DNA of 64,000 nucleotides from positions 10,292,001 through 10,356,000 of the forward strand of contig OY755187.1 in assembly GCA_963576735.1 (NCBI GenBank), in the 5' to 3' direction. Under the pieces are notes generated by a model. That model worked only from the letters and a program-made list of their open reading frames with translations, had not been told where the DNA came from and did not search any database. Origin of the DNA: Bedellia somnulentella. Lineage: Eukaryota > Arthropoda > Insecta > Lepidoptera > Bedelliidae. The translations under genes and the position numbers were made by a program. Below are positions 27,601 to 39,600 of this stretch, piece after piece. The stretch's first letter is position 1; every line of letters begins with the position of its first letter.

Positions 27601-30600
27601 CATTTTAGCCTCTCAGCCATAGACGACTGTCAAGTTTTCAAAATGAAACAAAAAGCTTTAGCTCGAGAGACTAGTCTTAAAGAAATGCAAAACGAAGAAT
27701 CGCAAACTGAAACTAATCCTCCTATTGCATTTGCTATCGGTGAATCAGTATCGCCCGTAAATATGTTAAAATATGAACATTCTATGTTAATGAGGACACG
27801 ATGCTACAGTTTGGGATCTGACAGTCCACCTGTAGAACTCAGCGCGCAAACTAAATTAAATTTAGGCTTAAAAGAATCAAGTCCCAACAGTATGGCTGAG
27901 AAAGTTAGTACTTTTTGTAATTGTGGAAGTCAAACTGATCTACAATCTTTAGATGACCCAATGATCTCACCAGACAAAGGGTTTCCTTTCAGAACCCAAA
28001 GTAGTGCATCTATTTCTGATTGTAGTCAAACTGGGCACATTTCACCCACAGCATCATTAGCTTCCCATACTTCCGAAGATCTACATGCTTATGTTAAAGA
28101 AATGACTAAAGAAATCGCTACTGAAATAAAATCAGAAATTAGGGAAGTCATTTCTAGAGTAGACGATATTTTGGAGAATTCCGACTCAATCGAACAGTCA
28201 AATCTAAGTCTGAACTCTATATCTAGTCAAAGTGACCGGAATTCAGTATCAGTAACTGATGTCGCAGAATATCTCATGGGAATGTCTAGAGAAATGGCTT
28301 CAGAGGTAAAACATGAAATTCGGGAAATGGTATCTCAAGTTGATGAAATGATCTCACCAGATTGTTCTCGAAGAAACTCTCCGCCTCACTCAGCTAGGCG
28401 AAGACTCGGTTCAGGAACAGATTTAGGCTTAAATTTGATACCTACACAAACTTTAAAGAAAAGCCCGACTAGTCCAATTTTGCCGAATATGTATGATGAA
28501 GATGAACGATTTAATAAAAGGGTAATTACACGTACATCTCGCTCTAATCAACGTACTCCACCACAAGAGTCTTCAGGCCCAAATAGTATTTCATTTAACT
28601 CGAGTGAGACCTCAACCCCGGATACTATTATTCAAGTTGTCACTACATCTTCTCTCAATTCACCAAACCTTCCGAAGTCTCTCAGTTCAAATAAGCTATC
28701 AGATGATGAGATTTGTTCAGACCTGACCTGTAAAGAATGTTTGAAAAAGAGTTGGTGCCAAAATCCGAGCGGAAGCTCACAAGACAGTGGAATTAACATG
28801 TATTTTACTGACACTGATTCGTTCGTAGATTATGGTAAGACATTAAATGAAATATTACCCACTTAGATATCACATGAACATTTCGTAGATATCATTTGAA
28901 ATATTATCTACCTCAAGCTCAAAAATATATATATTTTCTTTATAGTGAAATGGAGAACATCTTCCGATCCGACAACAAATAAAGCAAAGAAAATTCAAGG
29001 TCGTTTAAGAGTATGTCACAAACATGAAAAAAGCGAAGTGCCGGATATAATAGAAGGAGTCCCAGCGTGCTACAGTGATCAACATTCAAAAAGACATGAA
29101 TCTGGTGATGCGGGGAGGGTAGCTTTCCAAATACCCGATGAACCGATCAGTCGGTAAGCAATCCTTGTCTTGTGATTATATAAGATATGTGTTGTTAACG
29201 GTGGATGGTAAATTCAATAAAAAACGACCATGGACATACAGGACAAATAGGTGTGTGCAAAAATGTCTAGGATTCTGAAGAATGAAAATAAAAGGGCATG
29301 CACGAAAAGATGATATTTGTAAATGTAGCTCGACTGGTTTGCCGCGATCTTACTATGTAATAAATAGTCCCTGCCCACCCAAATGAAAATAAAACAACGT
29401 GGGCATATGTATGTTCTATGTTAACATTGAGCGAAATATTAGTAGCAAATCCACAAGACTAGGTTATACATGTCAATACGTTATTCAGGCTTATAGCTAC
29501 AATAATGTAGCTCAGCAACGCTTCGGGAGTACGTAGTATGTACAATCTGTTAATGATTATCATCTTTTTATTATCATTTTCATTCTTGGCAAGTGTCAGG
29601 AATCAGATATGAATAACTCAACTATTTGCAAATGATACTTTGCCAACAAAATGCTACATGAATAATTTTGTATCATCTTAAAATACTTTATTATAAAACA
29701 AAACGATAAAAATGTTGAGTACATGTCTGATGAATTCACCTACTGAATACAATATAATTTCTTACAGCAAATTGTACACTAGTATTTCTGGTACTGAATC
29801 ACATCGGTCGAGCAGATCTTCTAATGCATCATCAAGCTGTTCTGACCGAAGCTCCCTGTCTAGCGGATATGGAACCGATATTAGCAGACCATCTCGAGAA
29901 GAAATTGACTTTGATAGAAGGTAAGCTTAAAGTATTATGATTGTAAGTGTGATTACACGTGTGTGATGTGCATGAGGTATGATTGGCTGTGTTATGTCGG
30001 CGTAGAGTAGCACTACCCCATTTCTACTTGTGAGTGCTCGTATGGGCGACTAATAGTATTGGGGCTTTTAAAGGGATTATTGGGTAGAAGTTGGGTTGGT
30101 GAAGCGGTTGGAGACCCATCACCAAAAACCTTTGTTTACCTTACAAACTTACCCCACTCAACTTCCAAAAGTGGCAGAGGAATTTCTTATTCCGCAGCTC
30201 TGGCTATCCCTTATAGGGATTTAAAGCCGTTGTTGTATGTATGTATTTGATTTAACTCTAAAAAGCTTGTCTCTTAAGAGGAAAAATACACTTTTTTTAC
30301 GTTGAAAACAGAATAGACTTAAAATAAGATTATTTAAAATATTTTCAGTGAGATGGAATGTGGTCCGCTGAAGCCCGATTGCTGTTGGGAGGAAGACGAC
30401 AGTAGTGTCTGCAGCGACAACTCTCTGACTGATTTTGCGTTGGACGATGAGGGCAAGTGGCATAGCGCGCCAAAAGCTGTCTGGAAAAATACTGTTGAAG
30501 TGAGTAACAATAAACTTGGGTCATGTAGAGGATTATACTTTGAGGATTCTTAGTCATGAGAAATAGTTTTTCGTCTTTCTTAACTGCAAAACTAGTACGA

Positions 30601-33600
30601 GCGACCTTTTAACTAGATATCGCTTGGAATATCTCTTTCGCACTTACTTCGTATCGTATGCTGTCATCTCATTCTAACTGATATCGTGACGACAAAATAG
30701 CGCTCGTGCTCGGTCTCCAGAAGAGCAAGCACGAGCGCTATTTTATCGACACGATAACGGTTAGAACGAGATGACAGACAGTATACGATACTAAGTAAGT
30801 ACGAAAGAGATGGCTGCTTTATCCCACACGATAACTCATTTAAACACCGCTCGTACTAGCCGGGCTGATATACGTTAACTTGATATCATTACCAATTAAT
30901 TGTAATCAGCTTACAATTAACTGCCGCAGCACATATCAGGTCTGGTGTAATGATGTAAAAGACGACTAGTAGGAATTGAATTCTAAATAATTTATTATAC
31001 TTGAAACTTCTCCAGTAATAATGATTTTTGTTCTTATTAAATACGTTCAGTTGTTTCACAAAATCCTTTTGTTATTTCAGGCAATCCAAGAGTTCAATAT
31101 GATAAGATCCGGAGATAAAGTGTTGGTATGTCTGTCTGGAGGTCGGGAATCTATAGCGTTACTACACACCATACACCAGTACCAGTTCTATGCTCGAAAT
31201 AAAGGAATACATTTCAGTATTGGTGAGTTTCAATCGGCTACTTAATATATTTTAACAATCCAACCATTTTAGTGTTTAGCATAACCACAGATAATATAAT
31301 TACTTACTATTATGTCATTATTTAATTTATTAGCTTAATGTTATTTAACATGACGATAAGAGTCTTTACATTTTCAGTAACAATAAAAAAATATGTTTTA
31401 ATCAAAATACATTATTGGAATATATGAAAATACGACTGGATATAAGCCAATCAGTTGTAGTACTTTTAAATGAAGGTGAAAATAACCCTTATCTCTTCAT
31501 TTCAGGTGCGTTATTTGTCCATGAAGCAAAATCTGAAGTTGATCCACTGCATCTGATGGCCTACTGCAGAACTTTGGGTGTGAAACTCATCTATCAGGAT
31601 AAACAAGCTGACGAAGATAAACATAGTAAGATATATTTTATATTTTCAGCATTATTAAAAGACTTTGATAAATCAATAAGTGATTATGAAATGTTGATTA
31701 AACGCGCCGTTAACGCCACTGAAACAATGGTTGAGGTACTGTTTCTGCGAGCAAAACAAGACATTTTCGCATTACCCCAGATAATGAGCACTCAGTATTA
31801 TTTAGTCTTTTGAGTTTCTTTTCCTAGTGATTTTTCCGATGTTTCTTAGTTAAGGCGCCGATTTACTAACCATATATAACCGCTCTTACTCGCGCTAATG
31901 GTTGTCCCACGTACTACGTCGCAACATATACACCGCCGCTCCCTCTCACAGCTAATCATGTATAGACACATTTCAACTTCATATTGTTACGTACCGGGTT
32001 CTTAATTTGATAAATACCAGTCACACTTTCGTGCAATAAGGTGTAATTATATTTATTGACCAATAACGCACTTTACACAACACAACAAACACTATCGATA
32101 ATTAACTATCGATACTCGCACTAATTAACAACACTAATTTACTCCGTTATAGTAACACTGTCCACACCGTTAAGCTTATTTCCGTAATCCGTATATCACT
32201 GCACTGTCGTATTTAATTTCTTCGCTCTAGTATTTCGCTTGTTCTCGCTTTAGTTCTTCGCACTCGAATAACTCCGTAGCACGCGTCGCTCTTTATATAT
32301 GCCAAATCTCAAATACGCGAATATTACAGAAAGTTCTAGTACCACATTCTCGAAAAGTCGATATTCGAGAAACATCTAGTAATTCCTTTTTTTACTTACT
32401 AGTAACGCCATCTGTTCTCTAGTAGTGACACTTCCTTCAGCAACAGATATCATGGCGACTCATTAAATACTAGTAACGCCATCTAGTATAATCTAGTAGT
32501 GGCAAATCCTATCTCCTACTTGCGAACAGATGTCGTAACATTACCCCCTCCTTACATTAATACTCGTCCCGAGTATTATTGCTTCCATGGTACTTCGCAA
32601 GTCGATCGATGTGAACTATTTTCGAAGCCCCTCTAGGTTGGCGTTGAATTCTGCACGTTACATCGTTTATTCTAGTGACCACCTTGTACGGTCCTTCCCA
32701 CCTACTTTGTCACGTTGTTCAGTTGCCTGTAGTCAACACAAAACCGTGTGCTTCCATTTTTCTTCTTAACAAGAACCACTGGAGAACACCACGGACTGGA
32801 GGACGGACTAATGACCTTCTTCTTTTTCATGTCTTCGAGCAATTCTTCAACTTCTTTCTCCTTAGCGATTGGGATTCTCCTTGCTCTCTGTCTAATAGGT
32901 CTTTCGTCCCCTGTATCAATTCTGTGTTGCACTAAAGATGTTCTGCCTAAGTCCCCTTCTGCATTTGAGAAGATGTCAGCATATTTCACCAGCAACTGTT
33001 TAACCTTGATCCTCTCCAAGTAAGATAAGTCATCCTGGATCTCACTTAACAAGTCAGTTACAGTTGAATTATCGACTTTCACTTTGACTTTCCCATTTGG
33101 AGAATGACAGCTCCTCATCCAGACTACTTCTTCACACTGACCAACTACTTCACCCCGCTTAAGCTGTACATCTTCTTGGTCAAGGTTGACTACCTTCACT
33201 ATTGCCGTCTTGTTGCTTGTAACCAAAGTTCTTGCTGTCAGAAATTTCCTTGGCCCGTTCTTCCCTGTCTCTTCAATCAACACACAACGATGCCTCTTCT
33301 TCTCGCTGTCTACAGGTAACATCACCGGAACCAACTTCTGAGAACGCGCAGGAATATTGATGGTTTTCAAGCATGTCACTTCACCGACGGGACCACCCAG
33401 TATAAAGATTTCTTCCTGGCCACACTTGAAAATTCCTCTCATTATGTCAATCCGGCAGTTATATTTCTTCATGAAGTCCAGTCCTAGTATGCATTCATCC
33501 ATTATCTCAGCCACAATGACTTGATGAGTATACGACGTCTCGCCAACCATCATCCTGACTGAGAGTTCACCAAGGACAGGTATTCGCTGGCCAGAGGCGG

Positions 33601-36600
33601 AGAGTAGCCGACACTTAGTATCTCTGCTATACTTGATATTCGCTGCTTTCACTAGTGCCGGATTGATCACCGTTCTAGACGCTCCAGTATCAAGGGTCAT
33701 CTTACAGTCTTGATCATTGACACAGCCCAATATCACCAAACTGTTCCCGTTACAGGCTTGTGAGATGGTCATTGTCGGGGCTTTCTCCTCTCTAGCCAGC
33801 ACCTGCCCCGCGGTCCTGGCTAATGCTCGTTTCCCTGGACGTTTGCGGCAGGAGCCTCTGCCTGCCTCTTTTCTTCCTTCCTCAGCGGGCAACTTAATCT
33901 CAAATGGCCCCTTTTCCCGCAGCCATAACAAATCGGTCCAGTACTCCTTCCGACGGGTGCTTTAATGACCTTGACGTCCTCATTTGCTTCCGCAATTTCA
34001 CGAAGTCGATGAGTTTGGCGCGTATCCTGGCGGCAAGCTTCAACTTCTAGAGCGTTCGCCAAGACATCCTTGAGAGACGTGTGGTGTTGAAGTCTCACCG
34101 CTGTTCTCACTTCGATATCTCTGATGCCGTCGACGAATGCTTGCACCAGGTTCATTTCCACCGTCTTCGGATCTACACTGGGATAGGCCTTGCGGACGAG
34201 CTTCTCGATTTCAAGGGCCCACTGCTGAAGTCCCTCTCCGGAACGCTGGACCCTATCACGCAGCTGAGCGCGGAACACGTGCTCCAGGTGTCGCTCTCCA
34301 TAGCGAGACTCCAACGCATCCAGCAGATCCTTGAAACCACCACTCGGAGTCGGCAGCGCCTCTATTACTGACAGTGCTTGACCTCGGAGCGCCACCGTCA
34401 GTGCAGTCAAACACTGTTCATCAGTCCAACCATTGGCAGCCGCAACAGTCTGGAACTGATGTCTATACGCCGACCAGGATGTTGTTCCGTCGTAGGGAGG
34501 AACCTTCACACGAGGACCATGGACAGCTACTACATTCTCACCGGAGACAACCTTGACCGGTCGTGATTCAAGCTGCAGAACCCTTTTCTCCATTCCGCGG
34601 AAGTCGGTCTTCATGTCATCGATATCTTTCTCAATAGTGGTTACCTGCTCCTTCATCTGCTCTACGTCTTTTTCCACAGTAACCACTCGACCACTGACTT
34701 CATTGACCGCAGTGAGAACTTGTGAGAACTTAGTTTGCTGTTCCTCGCGCAACTCACGAACTTCTTGTTTCACAACACCCTGTACCTCCGAATGTATGTT
34801 TTTCACAACATCCTGTATGCTTTGTTGTGCTTCACGCATGCTTTGAAACATTTCAACTATCATCGCCAAGTCAGTATTAGTTGCGGCCGCCGGCGCCGTT
34901 GATGTAGACGGCGCGTTAGTCACCGCGGACGTCTCCTCTGGAATGTCACTCCGAGGGTTCGTGACCGATGACCTCATTTCCGACAGCTGTTCACCCTCTG
35001 CGGCTTTCTGAGCGCGTGTCTTCACACCCTCTCTTCCGTCTTCCTTCGGCATAACTGGCATCTTCAAATCCACTTCTGTCACCAATTGTTACGTACCGGG
35101 TTCTTAATTTGATAAATACCAGTCACACTTTCGTGCAATAAGGTGTAATTATATTTATTGACCAATAACGCACTTTACACAACACAACAAACACTATCGA
35201 TAATTAACTATCGATACTCGCACTAATTAACAACACTAATTTACTCCGTTATAGTAACACTGTCCACACCGTTAAGCTTATTTCCGTAATCCGTATATCA
35301 CTGCACTGTCGTATTTAATTTCTTCGCTCTAGTATTTCGCTTGTTCTCGCTTTAGTTCTTCGCACTCGAATGACTCCGTAGCACGCGTCGCTCTTTATAT
35401 ATGCCAAATCTCAAATACGCGAATATTACAGAAAGTTCTAGTACCACATTCTCGAAAAGTCGATATTCGAGAAACATCTAGTAATTCCTTTTTTTACTTA
35501 CTAGTAACGCCATCTGTTCTCTAGTAGTGACACTTCCTTCAGCAACAGATATCATGGCGACTCATTAAATACTAGTAACGCCATCTAGTATAATCTAGTA
35601 GTGGCAAATCCTATCTCCTACTTGCGAACAGATGTCGTAACAATATGCTCGTACGTCTACGATGAAATATATATAAAATTCAAACCAATATTCTACATTT
35701 CAACTTCAGATGCTCGCTACCTTACCGCGTAAGATCGCTCCCATCCGGGCTACTGGTTCTCCCACGTGGTTCATCGCGTCGTGTACCGTACCCCTTCCTC
35801 TGAAAGCGAAACATATAAAGAACGCTATATGAAACCGTCTTCTTACTTTTCAACTCCAGATGCTCGCTCACTTGAGCAACGCTTTCTCTTATTGTAAAGC
35901 ATATAGAACGCGATATAAATCCATTTTCCCATTTTTCAACTCCTATGGCGAAATACATATAAAAAGCAAGAATTCAACCCATATTCCCTACTTTAAAATC
36001 CAAATGCCTACGACACCGCTCCCAAACGCGCTGCTATTCATCACAGTATATCGCAATATATGCTTCGTATAATACCAATTCAATGTATTTCTCTCATAGA
36101 TGCTCGCTCGCTATCCGCGTACGACCGCTCGTACATGCGCTGCTGGTCGTCCCACACGGTCCGCCGCGGCGTGTACCACACCTTTCCCTCTTACGTTGAA
36201 ACATACAAAGAGCACAAATTCAAACCATATTTCTACTTCCGACGTTAGATGCTCGGTCACTCTATCTATATACATACACATAGAACCTTTATAAGAACTG
36301 ATTTTCCTCATTCTCAGCTTTAGATGCTCGCTCGCTATCCGCGTACGACCGCTCGCACACGCGCTGCTGGTCGTCCCACGTGGTCCGGCGCGGCGTGTAC
36401 CGCGCGGCCGCGACGCACGGGTACAGCGTGGCGGCCGTCGCGCAACATCTCGACCACGCTGCCAGAGCGTTCCTCGCGGCGGCCTTTCATGCTGGGAAGC
36501 TCGATACTGTTAAGGCACATTATAAAGTTCGGTGAGGAATCTTTTATTTACTACTATAAATTAATTTATATTTAATTTATGTTTGTTCTGAGGAAGTATA

Positions 36601-39600
36601 CTACAATACATGACACGGGCATAATAGTTTTGTGTTATAGCTCACGGATATGAGATGATTGATTTTGGCAACTTTTAACTTCAGCTTACGCTAATCATTT
36701 CAGATTTAGATATCCAATATATCTCCTGCAAAGATCTGTTAAATAACCTTCCTATGCTGAATTCATTTTATTGGTATTCTCAGAAATCTGACCTTTAAAA
36801 TAAGTTGTACTTAGTAAGTATTGCCTAATAAAAGCTAAATGTTATTTCTCATTTGTTTGCACACTCATGAAGTTAATAAAAATAAATAAATTACAAATCC
36901 AGTATAGAAACAAAACCTGCTTTTTACATTAATATTTCTAAAATTTACTGAAAAATTAACAAACACCACATATTTAATTTAAAATCCAGGTTTTTGGTGA
37001 TTACATAAGAGTAGATGGTAGTTTTTGAGTGTATTTTTTTTACCTAAAAGCATGTAATAGTTGAGAAATATATATTTTGTTGTGTTCGCAGAGAGCACGG
37101 CATCCGCATAATCCGTCCGTTCATCTACGTGCGCGAGCGCGAGCTGGACGGGTTCGCGTCCGCGCGCATGCTGCCGGACTTCCGCGCGGACGCGGCCATG
37201 GCGGACTGCCACCGCCCGGACAGCCCGGCCAGCGATGAGAGCGGCGGGGAACAGTGGTGAGTGGTATTTTGTCTTTATTAAATTAATACTAATATTAATG
37301 TTACTTAAGTGTCTTAGTTAAGCGTTTGCCGTGTAGTGTCGGCTTAGAATAACACTACCCCATTTCTACCCGTAGGTGATCGTAAGAGGTGGCTAAGGGT
37401 ATAGGGGCTTTTTAAGTGATTTTTGGGCGATGTGGTTGGGGACCCGTCACCAAAAACATTTATTTATTATTACCATCTTTTCCCCAATCAACTTCCAAAT
37501 GTGGCTGAGGAATTTCTCATTCCAAAGCTCTGGCTGCCCCGTTAAGGGATTTGTACCCGTGAGTATATGTATGTATATATGTAATAATATTAGTATTGCT
37601 ATGGATCTTCGCGAAGTAACGCCTGATTCAATCCAATATTTTATGAAATTAAGAAACACTGGTATGCGGTATATTATTGTCTTTATGAACTTAAAAGAAT
37701 AAAAGAGCTTGTATGAAAAGATTGATGGATGTAAACGAAGCTAGAGAGGTTTGTCAGGATCGTACGAAGTATCGTTAGTCTCCGCTTACCCCGATGGGAA
37801 CTAATGGTTTGAGTATATGTTGTGTTATGTGTATGTTTTTGATGAAATTCTTAATAAATTGCCCCCAATTTCATGTGCTTGGTTGTTTAAAATCTTTATT
37901 TGGTGAAGCGTGGGGTTTTTCCTATTAAATTGGAGGTTGGAATATTCTGAAATTAAATAGTTTTGTTTAATGGTCATCAATGAAATCTTTCGAAGCATGA
38001 TCCTTGTATATATATTTTTGCTAATAATATAATGTTACCCTTGTATTTGCGTCGAAATATTGTATTGTTTCCATAACAATTGTGGATGCTAAATCTCCAG
38101 TAAATCTTGAACATCCGTCAGTGAAAAGCCCATTAAATTATAGAACACTTACCATTAGCATCTGAGCCTCAGGTCTTAGGTCATATTCTGCTATTATTTA
38201 TACCTTGTTCACCTGAGAGGAATAATAGTAATCAACTCTTTACTAATGACCACGAAACAGGAAAATACTCATGCCAACTTAAGCAGTTTTTTAAATTATG
38301 ATATTCTTATTCTTTCAGCAAGCCAGCGGCAGGCCGAGATCGCTCTATTTCGGAACCGTGTGGCTCATCACAGAAAACTAATATAAGAAGCTCCTTGAGT
38401 GAACCACTTGACTGCGTAAGAGAAGTTCTCTGCTACCAAGAGAAGATGCATCCATACTTGTTTGCTAGCTTGAAGAATGCTATGCATCCATTGATTAGCT
38501 CTAGGTTAGTTCATTTTGTAATTGATTTATATTAAGTACTCCAAAAATTCTTCTAGATTTGTTTTCAAACAATGTCGTATTTAAGTCGACCTATTGATTA
38601 GCGATTTGTTGATTTCCTTACGCTGATTTCTGAATTGAGTATTCCAGCTGAGAACAACTTAAGTATCGTTCTGTCGCATTGAAATCTTAACAACTGAATG
38701 AGACAAAACGTTACTTAAGTCGTTCTCAGCTTGAATATTCATTCAGAAATCGGGCGTTATTTCTTTATTTCTAACTAGCAGCCCGTCCCGGCTTCGCTCG
38801 GGCATAAATTATCATTAACATTTTGTTTTTTATTTTATTACATGTATTATTATTTTATTATTATTTTTTAAGTTTTAAGCTATGTTATATTTTTTTGCTG
38901 TGTAGTGTCGGCTTAGAATAGCACTACCCCATTTCTTCCGGTGGGTGTACGTAACAGGCGACTAATGGTTTTGGGGCTTTTGAGGGATTTTTGGGCGATG
39001 CGGTTGGTGACCCATCACCGACAACCTTTATTTCACCATCTTTTCCCCACACAACTTCCAAAAGTGGCTGAGGAATTTCGGATTCCTTAGCTCTGGCTAC
39101 GCCTTCTAGGGATTTATAGCCGTGAGTATATGAATGTATGTATGTTATATTTTTTTGTATTTATATTTAGATATATTTTTTTCACATCAAAAGCCATTCA
39201 ATTTATAGAGTTAGAGCTTCCCTGTAAACAATATTTGACGTTGTTGTATTTTGGGGCAGCAAAATAAATTGATGTTCAGGGGCTCCCACCCGCGACAGGC
39301 CAACGTACAGTTGACCGTGAGTAAAACAATTCTTTCGCAGGTCAATCCCTACTAATTTGAAGGTTTGGCCTTGGGACTTATTAATTGTTAAAGCAAAAGA
39401 ACCGGAAATTGTAGCCGTTTAAATGGAATTGGCAGATCAGTTGGGATCATCGGTATCCTCGGTATATGAGCTAATTGAATGGCTGCTGGGCCAGTGATAA
39501 TAGTCGCTACAATCAAATTTTGCTTTTACTCTTTGATAAGCAGCCTCCCGTACCCCTTCGTGACGCCTGCAACAACTTACTATGCATAGCTAATCGAGCG

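Larger units (their letters stand above)
31985..35642 (-). mobile_element. Ty3/gypsy-like LTR retrotransposon, pol largely deleted
   Basis: Two 556-bp LTRs with TG..CA ends, flanked by ATAT (31981-31984 and 35643-35646). Orientation is - strand: gag, protease and the first few RT residues, then a jump to the last about 47 codons of integrase, and a polypurine tract before the 3' LTR. RT, RNase H and most of integrase are missing, so it cannot move by itself. The LTRs differ at one position (32270/35372), so insertion was very recent. No env-like ORF. Confidence 0.9.

Noticed and set aside
30345..30557. - strand ORF of 70 codons
   Set aside because: Antisense of linker exon 10 and its flank.
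34081..34846. Several + strand ORFs of 60-97 codons
   Set aside because: Antisense shadows of the gag gene of the LTR element.
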